A stretch of 64,000 nucleotides of DNA from Lunularia cruciata (taxonomy: Eukaryota > Streptophyta > Marchantiopsida > Lunulariales > Lunulariaceae): NCBI GenBank assembly GCA_948567375.1, contig OX419757.1, positions 74,772,001-74,836,000 on the forward strand. The letters run 5' to 3'. The position numbers and the translations under genes were made by a program. Positions within the stretch are counted from its first letter, which is position 1; the number at the start of each line of letters is the position of its first letter. The notes beneath the pieces were generated by a model. That model saw only the letters and a program-made list of their open reading frames with translations, ran no database searches and was not told the origin of the DNA. Of the stretch, positions 1 to 11,036 are shown piece after piece.

Positions 1-1
1 C

Positions 2-1473
2 AAGCCTAATATTGAAGGGAGACTAGCAAGATGGATGATACTCTTGTCTGAGTATGACTACACCATTGAGGATAGGCCAGGAAAGAAACATGCAAATGCT
101 GATTTGTTATCTAGAGCCTATGATCATGATGGAGATGAGCCAGTGGATGACTCCTTCCCAAATGAGGAGCTCATGACAATCTCAATCACTCAAGAGGTTC
201 CAATGGAGTACAAGGAGATTGTGGACTTTGTGACAAGAGGTAACTATCTAGAAGGGATGCATGCTAGGGAGAGGAAGGCCCTTGTAGCAAGATCTAGACC
301 TTACACAATGGTGGAGGATATTCTTTTTCACCAAGGAGCAGATGGTCTACTTCGAAGAGCAGTGTGTAAGGAAGAGTCTATCCTACTCATAAAGGAGTTT
401 CATGAAGGTTTAGTATGTGGAGGACACTTTGCAGGAAAGGTGATTGCTTTCAAGATTCTAGATGCAGGTTACCATTGGAGAGGGATTTTCAAGGATTGTC
501 TTGATTATTGCAAAACTTGTCATGTTTCTCAAGCTTTTGCTAGAAAGTCTACATCCACTCCACCACTTAGATCAATTCTATTGCTATGACCTTTTGAGAA
601 GTGAGGAATTGATTTTGTAGGTCCTCTCAATAGAACCCCAAGGAACAATTGGTACATTGTGGTAGTTACTGATTACCTTACCTATTGGGTTGAGGCTAGA
701 CCATTGAGGGACAAGAATGAAGATGAAGTGGGTAGATTTCTTTATGAACGCATTATCACTAGGTTTGGATGCCCTTTGGAGTTAGTTTCTGATAGAGGAG
801 GAGAGTTTACATGAAGCATTACTACAGCCATGCTACGTCATTTCTCTATCACACATAGAGTAACTACATCCTATAAGCCAAATTCCAATGGCTTGGCAAA
901 GAGAACCAATCAGACCTTGTGCATGATGTTGGCCAAAGATGTAGAAATGGAGGGGGCTAAACATCATTGGGACAAGAGGATTCATGCAGTTTTGTGGGAG
1001 TATAGGACAACCATGAAGACTTCCACCGGATTTTCTCCATTTCAATTGGTGTATGGTATTGAGTCTACCTTACCTATTCACTTTGATCTTCCTATGTTCC
1101 AAAGCATTCATAGGAGATTGAAGAAAGCACAAGGAGGTGATGAGAGAAGTCAAGAAAGGATCAACTCATGGAGTTGGAAGAGGCAAGAGCAGTTGCTATG
1201 GTTCGAGTGGAGCAAGCCCAAAGGAAACAAAAGGAGAGCTACAACAAGAGGCAAGGCAAGAAGAAGGTGGAGACTTTCAAAGAAGGTGATTGGGTAATGT
1301 TGTTTGATTCCATTCGATTCAAGAGAGTGCAAAAGAAGTTTTTGCCTAAGTACTTTGGACCTTTCATAATGGAGAAGGTGTGGGGCAATTACACCTATGA
1401 TCTCAAGGAGTTGGGAGGAAGACACTTTGATAGAATCAACCATGATAAGTTGAAGATGTACCATAGAAGGTAG
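2..1473 (+). pseudogene. Ty3/gypsy pol remnant: RNase H end, integrase
   Basis: This is the 3' part of a retrotransposon polyprotein entering from the left edge. Frame 2 opens with the end of RNase H (DYTIEDRPGKKHANADLLSR, positions 47-106), then the integrase zinc-binding region (paired His, then CKTC near 510-521). The catalytic core follows with TDYLT (about 668) and SDRGGEF (about 788). In-frame TGA codons sit at 587, 602 and 812. The Glu expected in the NG-x-x-E-RTN motif reads Lys (NGLAKRTN, about 889). A frameshift near 1110-1140 moves the integrase C-terminal domain (1168-1473, ending KMYHRR) into frame 1. The element cannot make a working integrase. Gag, protease and reverse transcriptase lie outside the window. 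The Ty3/gypsy class is secure; the lineage is not resolved, and I see no chromodomain. Confidence 0.9.
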
Positions 1474-1507
1474 AGAGACCTTCACTTTGAGGACAAAGTG
1501 AAAACTT

Positions 1508-1521
1508 AGTTCGGGGGTAAA
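1508..1521 (+). other. Probable polypurine tract of the Ty3/gypsy element
   Basis: A G-rich run (TTCGGGGGTAAA) lies 35 bp after the pol stop and directly before a TG that opens the presumed 3' LTR. This is where a plus-strand primer tract is expected. Confidence 0.55.
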
Positions 1522-2185
1522 TGAAACACCCATATGTGCATGTGTGTGGTATTGTGATATTTAACTTGGTATTACAAGTACTTAAGAGATATTATTTATA
1601 TAGAAATAAAGGATGGTTCTATATTAGTCATAATTAGCTAAATTTAGTCATAGCTAAGATAGAGGGGACCTTACTTTAGAGGAAGTAGAAAAGATGAGCA
1701 CCACTATTTTGGATTTTAGTGTGTTGACTTGGTATTATTCTTAGGTGTTTGGCTTTGAGGAAAGAGTTGAGAACTCTTGGGCCCGCAAGCCTTTTTGTTT
1801 TGGATTCTTCTTTAGTCCAAGGATAGCCCATGTGAAGGAATCCTTGACTTAGTGGTTGGGTCAAGATAAGATCACATGCTTAGGGGAATATGCCCATGTG
1901 AATGGATATTCCTTTCTACTTTTTTGACTTTACTTGACTTTTAGTCTAGTAACTTGAGTTACTACGGTAATTAGTAACTTTGGTATGTAACTATTTCACA
2001 AGTATATAAGCAAGGGGTGAGGAAGTACTCATCATCCTTTCATTTGCACTATCCCTCTCTCATTGAGTTCTCTAGTGAGCAATGTTTTGAGTCTTGGAGT
2101 GTTAGCCTTGGAGGAGTATGATGGAGTTTGGGTTCCTTGCCTTCTTAGTCCATGGTGCGCTACCATAATAGCCATCAGAGGTTCA
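1522..2185 (+). repeat. Probable 3' LTR of the left Ty3/gypsy element
   Basis: The stretch opens TGAAACAC right after the purine tract and can be closed at GGTTCA, giving TGAA/TTCA inverted ends. It holds no coding sequence. A TATA-like TATATA at 2003-2008 with pyrimidine-rich sequence behind it fits a U3-R-U5 layout. The 5' partner LTR is outside the window, so the right boundary is an estimate; an alternative end lies near 2203. Confidence 0.55.
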
Positions 2186-2227
2186 TCCTGAGTGAGAGAC
2201 AGGCCGGCTCACAGGACACACACAGTC

Positions 2228-2487
2228 TAAAATATACTACAAAGTATGGGAGTGAGAGTGGTACCCATGGCACCTAACATGATAAGCTCTTGCGCACTCC
2301 TTGATGGATGTGTCATGCCATGTCCATCACTCCATATAACTCCAAGGCTAGAGGAACAAAGATGTGACCTTGTTGCATGCCCTATACTTGGAGACCTTGC
2401 AACCTGCTACTGTGCTTACTACCCATCCAAGGGGATGGGTAATCACTCCTTCCAAAATTCTATCTTGCATTAGGTCTATAACCACAA
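2228..2487 (-). mobile_element. Inverted fragment of the RLE-type LINE
   Basis: Read on the minus strand, this segment matches 51925-52185 with scattered substitutions and small gaps. It covers the end of the endonuclease domain (the ILEGVITHPLGW stretch against ILEEVITYLLGW in the longer copy) and sequence 3' of it. It is a diverged second copy of the same LINE, probably inserted as a fragment behind the LTR. Both the strand and the match are seen directly in the sequence. Confidence 0.75.
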
Positions 2488-3100
2488 CACATAAAATAGA
2501 AAAACATAGAACTTGCAAATAATTTACCACACTCTTTATTGGTAATCAAAGTATGAAGAAACAAACACAAGTAACTTTGGTCCTTAGTCTTAAGTACCTT
2601 TTTGGTTTAAGCAAAAGGGATCAAGAGCCCAAGTAGTAGATCTCTTGAAAATCCTAATCTATATTGGACACCACTCACATAATATCCTAATCCTATCTTA
2701 TCCAAATCACATATAGGTTGATTAAACACCTAACACATTTCAAGGAAGGTGTCAGGTCTTCCCTCCTAATCTAATTTTATCCTACAACATTTGGACCTAC
2801 AATTCCAAAATCTTTTACAAATTTGAGTGCATTCTTTAAGAAGTATATAAAATTCCAAGTGCCACCTACTATACAACTCCAAGTATTTAGCTAGATATGG
2901 TAGAGTACCATTGTACATGAAGGGCTTCCCTTTGGATGAGTGCTTTTGGCTGGTTTTTGGAGCAGTGGAATACATTTGCCTCTTAGGTACCTAATTAACT
3001 AATTGGTTTGAGCTTGGTACCTAACTATTTCTAATAGATAGGTTTGGTAGGTTGTTTTGAATTCTAATTGGTTTGCTCTCTTAATGCAAGGATAGCAAGT
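2488..3100. other. Intergenic, nothing recognised
   Basis: AT-rich sequence without a convincing ORF, RNA gene or repeat boundary. Confidence 0.5.
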
Positions 3101-5333
3101 TCATTCTCTTCTCCTTGTAAACTTGATCCTCCAATCTCTAACGCTTGAACTTTAGCTCATGATGTCTTTTTTGTAGTGCTTGAAGTTGTTCTACTCTTTT
3201 AGATTCTCAACAAATAAATTTTGGGCCTCCTCTATTTGATGAGTTGTCTTGAGCTAATCTTCTTCCATCTCTTTTGTCCAAGTATCCCATTTTTCCTTTT
3301 GTATGTCTTGAAAGCAAGCATTCTCTACATGTCTTGAAAGCAAGCATTCTCTACTTGCTTGGCCTCTCATCCTCCAATTCCTTGGTCAAGCAATCCAATT
3401 GTAATACCACCTCTTTTTGATATTCTTACATTTGAAATTCTAAGGTGACAACTTGATCATGGCTTTTCCTTCAATTCACTCCAAGTACTCTCCAACTCTT
3501 GGCACTTGCCATAAAATTGGTCCTCAACTTCCTTCTTATATTTCTTGTACTCAATGTTGAGTGCCATCAATTCATCTTGCACTTTTTGGGTTTTCTTGGC
3601 TCGATGGTCATGCTCATTCAACAAGGTGGCACTCCACATTTTGAGCTCTTGGTTTTCCTATAAAGAAGTGCTTACCTTTGTTGCTTGTTCCTTGTACATG
3701 TCTTTGGCCTTTCTTACTTTCTCCTTGACCAAATCTTCTCTAGCCTTCCACATGTAGACTTGTTTATATATGTTTTAGACAAGTGAGGTATAGTATACAA
3801 TGTTGGGACTTTTGGCTTGGTACTAGGGTGGCAATACCTCCATCAACTATAGTGTCACTCCTACTTAATGTATCATAAAATTCAAATTGGCACTAGTATC
3901 AAAGGTATTGATTCCCCTTCAAGTGTAGACCATGTCCCTACTGCAAGATCTAGTACATCAATATGAATGTTGATATACTCCCCTTTGGCATGCTCAATGA
4001 TTTGGTCATCCTCTAACTGTATGACTTTGGCCTCATCTAGAACTTTAAGTTGAAGTTCTTGGGCACTTGAGCACTTGGCTCAATCTTGGTGTTCTTTGGT
4101 AGCTTCTTCCTCTTTGATGTGACTCAATATCATTGGTTTTAGCATTATAGCCCTCCTCTCATCTCCTCTTCAAGTCCTATAGGAGATTCCTCCATTTCTT
4201 GGTATTGCAATTTTGGAATAGATTGTGCATCCTCCCAAGTCTCTTCTTCTTCTTCCTTGTTTGATATGGAATATGATGCTTGTAGGGTAAAAGATCATTG
4301 TTCCTCTTCATCATCTTTGTCATTTTCTAATACATCTACTAATTGAGTGTTTGCTTGTGGCTTCTTAATTAAGGTTGCTTCTTTGGGGTGGTTTTCTTCC
4401 TCTTGGTAGCCTTTGGTACCACCAATTCTTCATCTATGGGCATAAAAAGTCCTATCTTAGTAAATTTTGCATCCATCCCTTTGTACTTGGCAATCAATGC
4501 TTGTCCTTCAAGCTGGTTATCAAATAACCTACAAGATGTAAGTGAGTGGGAAACCTCTTCCTATCTTCTTTAGTTAGGAGATTGGTTCCCATGTAATAGT
4601 GTATAATAAATGGAGCAAAGTAGGTAGCACCTTTGTCCGTCTCAAATCCTTTGTGTAAGGTCTTGTCTTATCAATCAAACATATGTGCCCAATGTATTGG
4701 CTTACTTGAGTACATATAATCAAAAAACACAACCTGTCTATTTGTCAAGTAAGTGGTTTGTTTGAGTTTGAAAAGTTTCATAATCACCTCTACTATAGCT
4801 CCTCATGTAGAGTCTTTGTAAATGGCTACACTCCACCTATTGTTCTTTGACCTCTTGTTGTTGAAGGTGATCTTGATCTTGGCCGTTAGATCCTTGTTTG
4901 CAAACTTAGAGTCCAAGATCATTGCTCTTGAAACTCTTAGACCCATATTGAGTACCATTTTCCAATGGTCCTTCATCCAATTATAGAGATTACTTCTCAT
5001 TCCCCTTGGTGTCTTTTCTCTCTTCTCCCTCATCTCATGGATCATGGTGACGTCAATCAATTCCCAATTCTAAAGCAAAAACCCAAAGTATTTGCTTTGA
5101 ATGACTATAGTCCTACAATGAATGGTCCATTTGTTTACTACAAAAGACCTAAGGATGGCCTTTGAAATCTTTCTATATGTTCTTAGTGCAAACACCATGA
5201 TTCTTGACAGTAGAAAAGAAAAAAAACCATTGATTGTTCTACTCTGAGTATTATACATCACTCCAATTGCTACCTCACTAAAATCATACCAAAGCTTTGT
5301 TACGGTTCCAAGTAAAGTGCAAGTGCTAAGCAA
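3100..5333 (-). pseudogene. Decayed minus-strand ORFs of unknown family
   Basis: Read on the minus strand, a chain of short open stretches interrupted by stops seems to come from one former long coding region. Pieces include 5070-5333, 4803-5060 (basic, ending SVAIYKDST) and 3457-3639, which is rich in Lys, Glu and Gln with coiled-coil spacing (VQDELMALNIEYKKYKKEVE). Glu-rich linkers lie between about 4140 and 4330. I do not recognise the family. The position beside a Harbinger fragment and the heavy decay suggest a mobile element or a host-gene relic carried with one. No function is proposed. Confidence 0.4.
3302..3354. repeat. 26-27 bp tandem duplication
   Basis: ATGTCTTGAAAGCAAGCATT followed by CTCTAC occurs twice back to back. 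It is a small local duplication inside the decayed ORF region. Confidence 0.85.
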
Positions 5334-5500
5334 TCAGCAATGCAAGCAAGTGAATCTCCAAAAAGTGCAATTGTTAGCCAAACTCCTCCTTTTATAGTCT
5401 AGATCCTTTTTCATTCCTCAATCCTTTGGCAGTTCAAGAGCATATGTGCACTAACTATCCGTACATGTGAAGGCATTTGCATGGTATCTTTTGTCAAGTA

Positions 5501-5870
5501 TCATGCTCTCACATGAAATGATTCTTTTCTTATTTTGTTTTGTTTTCTACCCATAACAATAAGTTTTCTAAAGATGTTATGCCCTTTCAAAAGATCCACT
5601 AAAGCAATTAAAGAGTCCATATCTATCCTCATTAGTTGTTTGAAAATGGGAGGATCAAGTGCAAAGAAAAAGTTAAACACAAATTTGTTTCTATGGGATG
5701 CTTCAAATCTATCCTTTAAATATCTCCACCTATAGATAAAATCCCACCATTTACAAAGTCTTTCCAATCATCCATGTCTTCTTCATCACTCCATTCCTCT
5801 AAATCCAAGGAGTCCTCAAAAGCCCAAGAACCTAAAGAGGAATATACACTCTCATCATTGTCCATTCTTC
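5501..5870 (-). pseudogene. PIF/Harbinger transposase N-terminal fragment
   Basis: On the minus strand the frame 5501-5767 contains the sequence IFKQLMRIDMDSLIALVDLL and then KGHNIFRK. This parallels FCKLTRMDVDSFxxLVDLIKAHTIFEK in the longer remnant at 57425. Upstream (5768-5870) an acidic stretch reads toward it, as in the other copy. The catalytic DDE region is not present next to it. It is either a truncated transposase or a host protein derived from one. Assignment rests on the internal comparison plus general resemblance to plant PIF/Harbinger proteins. Confidence 0.5.
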
Positions 5871-6489
5871 CATATTAGTATTACGTGCAATTTTGGGGAT
5901 GCATTAATTCTTTTACTTCTGTCTTGAGTAATGATCCGGTACTAAGGTGAGGCATTATAGGATTCTCAATTTGCTCAAATTCCACCCTCTTCCAAAGATC
6001 TACTCCAATTTGAATCTAATGCAAACTTTTGTATTTAACACCTCCTAATTTGATGCAAAAAAAGTTTTGAATAAAACAATAGCAATTGCTACCACAAGCA
6101 CTTTGCAACACAAGAACAAGCAATAATAGGAACCCAAATGAAATAAAAAACAAGACAGATTGAAGGATTGCATTAAAAGTATGTCACATGTCTTATAGTT
6201 TCAAATAGAATTAAAGGAGTCATTAAGAATTACAAGAGTATCCCTTAATCCCCTTAACTCCCCAAAGATCTTATGGGTCATGAAAAATATGACCCATAAC
6301 CTATTTACGGCTACAAGTTATGCTCATAATGGTCTTGAAGAGAATGATACTCAAGAATTGTTCTTTAGTATCACTCCCTTCCGCCTCATAAACTTTAACA
6401 AAACCTTTTGTAAAAGTTCTTTATGGGACCCTTATGGACCCCAGAAATGCATCATTGAAACCCTTAATGTAGATCTTCTCATTATATGA

Positions 6490-9462
6490 CTTGTTGATGT
6501 TTTACAAGCTTCAACAATAAGTGTAAATATGATTATAAAATGTAGACTCTTTTCAAGATAATATAAACTATCCATCAACTTATCCAAATGTGTCATATAA
6601 AAGGAATACTACATAGTTATTAGTTATTTATAAGCATTTAAAGATCCATAAAAATTAAAGTGATGTTTATGGCATAACAAAATGACATTTTATTTTATTT
6701 TTATATAATTAGCTAATCCACTAAAGGATATTTTATGCATTTTTATAAATCTACATGTAAATGATAACTTTACAAATTACCATTTTAATAGCTATTTTGT
6801 ACTTAAATTTGGCTTAGCTAGTTTGCTAACCTTCAACAAGGCTTGATGAAGTTATTTTAGCTTTAGTAAGCTTCTTAAATCCTTAATTAGCTAAAATGTG
6901 ACATTTGGGATTAGCACAATATTGACCCAAATTCAAATGTAGAGGAGTACTTTGATTTTGACCAATAACCAACAAGGTTATGAAATCTTTTACTAGTGAT
7001 TAAAATGGCTACACGCACAAGATCAGTGATTAAATATCAAACTCCATATGAATCTATCTTCTCATACCTTTTATTATGGAAGTTGAATTGATCTAAAAAG
7101 CATGATCAAAAGATTAAAATAAAATATTCCTTCCAATAAAGCATGCAAACCTTTGATTATGGATAAGTCATGATGTAAGACAAATTTTTAAATCAACTAT
7201 TATATTTTTGTATCTATAAAAATAACATAAATTCTTATTTCAAAGAATAAATAATAGTTAATATTATATAATCCTTAAAATAATATAGTATATTTTATAT
7301 TTAAATAATTTTAAATATTAATTTATAAATTATTACATATAAAATTTTATACAATATGTAAAATAAATTTTAGGAAATGTAACTTTTTTTTAGTTTTAAC
7401 AAAAAAACTACTTCAATATTTACATAAAAGTGAAATCTTTACTTTTATTACTTGATCAACCTCCAAGTGAGAAAATTGGATAAATAATTGTTGTTAGAAA
7501 GTGGAATTAAAATTTCAAGTCATAAATTATATTCATAAATTAATTTTAATTTTAATTACATGATATAATCATTGTTGTTAAATAGTTCTACATATCATTG
7601 AGTAAAAAGTTGAAATATGTTTAAACTTCATTTTTTGGAATAGCTTTGTTAACGATATTTCTCTAGCTACTTTAAAACTATGAGTTCTAAAGTTCCGATT
7701 CAAACTAAACTTGTTTATTGTGAAAATTCACAAATTGCTTCATTTAGTGTCTCCAATCAATAATTACTTGTGGAGGCTTCTAAGATATGCTAAAAGAAAA
7801 TATGGTAAGAAAAGAGTGAAAGAAACTAGAGCATAATAAATCAATAATTAGTTGTGGAGGCTTCTAAGATATGCTAAAAGAAAAATATGGTAAGAAAAGA
7901 GTGAAAGAAACTAGAGCATAATATCTTTTTATTTGATTAATATGGTCATTTAGGAAAAATAAATAAATAAATAAAATTCTAGTTTCCTGATTTATATGAT
8001 ACAAACATTCTTGATGGATGGCTTATCAAATCCTAGACTAGATTTATAACAAAAATTTAATTTAATTATAATTAATTCATCGTATATCATTATGAATAAT
8101 ATACAAATATTGATCATCTACACATAATTATTGATTTGCTAATAGGCTTTCCATCTTATATCTTGGTCAAATAAAATGATCATCTGACATTTAACTTTTT
8201 ACCTTTGATTTATAAGATACTGTAGCATTTAATAAATTTGGATTAACTAGAAGAATTTTAGGTTAATTATTTAAATATTTCTAATTTAAAACTTAAAAAT
8301 AGCATAGTATATTACATTCTATTACATTACAATATCTTCTACCTTGGAACGTAGCTTTTTCAATTTTGATACAGGACATATAAATTTTATTTTGGTATAG
8401 AAGATACAAAGTTCAAGGATGTTCTTACATTAATTTTATCATTTTATTTTTTATATGAGTGGTAAGAGTTTAGGACTTGGGATCATTGGACTTTGGACAA
8501 ATCAAATAGTTAGGTTTGTATTTAAAACTTAAGGATGGTCAATACTATTTTTTGCTGTCAATCCAAATGCATATTATCCTTCAAATTCTGGTAAGACTAA
8601 CCATTGATTTAGGATAAAGACATCTTCTCTGCGCTTAACTATTCTTAGTTGACTCAAAAGTAGCATGAACAAGCCTAACTCTAGCTTTTTTACTCTCAAC
8701 CATGTTAGTTCAAGAAAAAAATAATTTTATTTCAGTAATAATAAAAATCAAATTTTTAATTAAAAAATATATGGTTCAACTTAGCTATTATTTATATCAA
8801 ATCTACAAAAAGATATTTGAATAATCCTCGTGATAGGACCTTATCTTCAACAAAACTATCCACACATTTTAATAGCTTGCATCGTCATCTGAAAAGTTAA
8901 CCCCATTTAAGATCTTGATTGAGTATGAATTGTTCTTTCTTTCATACATATTAATGTTTTGTGTGTGTATATATCTATATATAGATCTATCTATATGTAT
9001 ACACACCTGAAATTAAAAGTAATCAAATTTCAGTATGCTAACCTGTTTATCAAATGAAAATAAATCAAAATCTTGATCTTTAACTAGCTTATGATTGTGG
9101 TGAGAATTAACTATACGTCATAACCACTTACCTAGTTAGAATATGATTCAATAAAAAACAAATTCAGTCAATAATAAATAACACTTTGAAATTATAGTTT
9201 AGAAATAATACAAAACAAGCAGATAAAGGTGCAAAAGGACAGAATATTATTTGATAAATCATATAGATCACCATTTTGACGAAACATATCCATACTTAGG
9301 CTAAAAAACTATTAAAAACTAATATAATAGCTTATCGGCATATTAATCACAAATAACCATAGTTGAAACTCAAGGAATTTATCGAGAAGTTTTTAAGAAT
9401 CATTACACTTGACGATGATATGAATCTAGAGGAAAACATTACAATGTGTAGGTCATAGTTCA
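6490..9462. other. AT-rich gene-free stretch
   Basis: About 3 kb of strongly AT-rich DNA with stops in all frames. It contains a tandem duplication at 7757-7923 and an alternating AT/GT stretch near 8958-9006. No gene, LTR or RNA gene is visible. Confidence 0.7.
7757..7923. repeat. ~83 bp tandem duplication
   Basis: Two consecutive copies run from ATCAATAATTA to AGAGCATAATA (7757-7838 and 7840-7923). They differ by very few bases, so the duplication is recent. Confidence 0.9.
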
Positions 9463-9484
9463 CTTCTTCTAATGGCATGTAATA

Positions 9485-9512
9485 ACATGGTGTTCTACGT
9501 GGTCGCCTTTCT
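9485..9512 (+). mobile_element. Severely 5'-truncated SINE-like copy with TSD
   Basis: The segment ends TTCTACGTGGTCGCCTTT, the 3' end of the ~100 bp element described at 39842. It is bounded by a 22 bp direct repeat at 9463-9484 and 9513-9534 that starts CTTCTTCTAATGG and differs at two positions. This is what a 5'-truncated target-primed insertion leaves. Only about 18 bp match the family, so the flanking duplication carries most of the weight. Confidence 0.5.
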
Positions 9513-9534
9513 CTTCTTCTAATGGTACGTAATA

Positions 9535-11036
9535 CCGAGGCTTGTGATCCTCATTCGTTCTTCCCCGAATAAGATGCACTTAACCATGTCTCTTGGAGAA
9601 TCGCCTAAATAATGTGAATTGAGGCGCCCATAGTCCATTAAGATGGGGAGTGGCACCATGCGTGCGTAACATGGAGAACAGAAAGCCCTCCTGCGCTCTT
9701 GTCGTGAGCGTACTAGCTAGGGTTCCCGACTTGCCTACGTTTTAATGCCAGGATGTGTCCGCGAACGGGCAAACCGTAACCTCATCTCGCCGAGTCGTAG
9801 AGAGTCTTGGCCAGTTCGTATCGTCGAACAGATGCTCGTTGTCTGCAATTGCTGGTAGTTATCACGAGCTGGTGTACCTGTCCTACTACTATTGTGACTG
9901 TTGTGGCACTGTCGATTACTACGCTTTGAGGAGTAGAAGTCAGATTTGCGGAGGAGTCTCCACGGTCGAGTCGGAAATTTGCGTGAACGATACAAAAGCC
10001 TGTGTTGAAATTGAGACTTTGTCCTACCAGATGCTTCGAGCTTTCAATGTCTGTTCCCTCTTCCTAGATTGTCTAAGTTCCTAATCGCACGCTCTTGCTA
10101 CTGCACATTCTGTGCTAGGTGCACTCTTGGTTACGAAGAGTCTGTATTACTGTCTTGTACGTTTTTTCACACCGTAGTAATTTTAATTTTAAATTTTTTC
10201 CTTTTTGGTGTTCTTTTTACCCTCGTTTTGCCATAGCCTGAATTTTAGTGTATGCTCTTGCAACACCCTGCGCAGTCTGTAGAAGTTCGTTCACATAACA
10301 CTTGTGTTTAAAACCGTAACAGTCTCCTCTTGGGAAAGTGCCACGGACGCTCGTCAGTGTGTCCTCTTCCTGTTCAGATATATGTTGAAAAGACCGTGAT
10401 GGTTTCCTCGCTGATGTGCAGCGTCGAGCTCGAGGCCCGCTTCTGCGTCGATATTGCCCTGATTTGGTTTGAGGTAGTCAAGGTAAAACGAGCTGGTGTT
10501 TCTTTGCACTCTTGTCGTTACATTATCTGTGATTGAGGTAGATTGTGGCGCTTGGACAAGCTGGAGGCTAGCTGGATCAAGTCATAGGCAAGGGAGGGAT
10601 AGTGAGATGTGCCATTTCTGGAAGTGCTCCTGAATGAGAGATAAGGTCTCGAGCAATGAACGAACAAGATGAGGGAGGGAGCACGTACATGCGTAAAGTG
10701 ATGCTGAAACTGGGGATTCAGTGGGATTTTGTCCTGAGTCTTTTGCACTTATCTGAGGAGCTTCCTGGAGCTAAAGGAGGGAGCGATGGAGCTTGCTTCG
10801 CTGGGAGCGAAGATGTCGTTCTTGGTTTGCCTCGTAGCTTTCCTGCTCAGCCTCAAATGAATGGAGCCCTCTCCGCTGATTTATCGTGGATTCCTTTATC
10901 TTACTAGTTTGAACGCAAGCAGATTTTATCTTATAGAACCTTTTTGCTGTTACAGCTTCCAATTTTATCCAGCAATTTACCTCGTCTTATCGGCAGAAGC
11001 CTTTGCTAGTGGACAAGAGCTGCCCCAGTGGAAGCA
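9535..11036 (+). promoter_or_regulatory. Presumed promoter and 5' leader of the SR34-like gene
   Basis: Base composition rises sharply in GC compared with the AT-rich block to the left and stays so up to the start codon at 11037. The ORFs here (such as 9755-10084) resemble nothing and look incidental. Leader introns are common in plant SR genes; a candidate acceptor (TTGCTGTTACAG) ends near 10954, but no donor can be fixed from sequence alone. Transcription start and TATA box were not identified. Confidence 0.4.

Noticed and set aside
9755-10084. 109-codon plus-strand ORF upstream of the SR gene
   Set aside because: No resemblance to a known domain, no splice continuity, and an equally long ORF on the opposite strand. 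It is better read as leader or promoter sequence.
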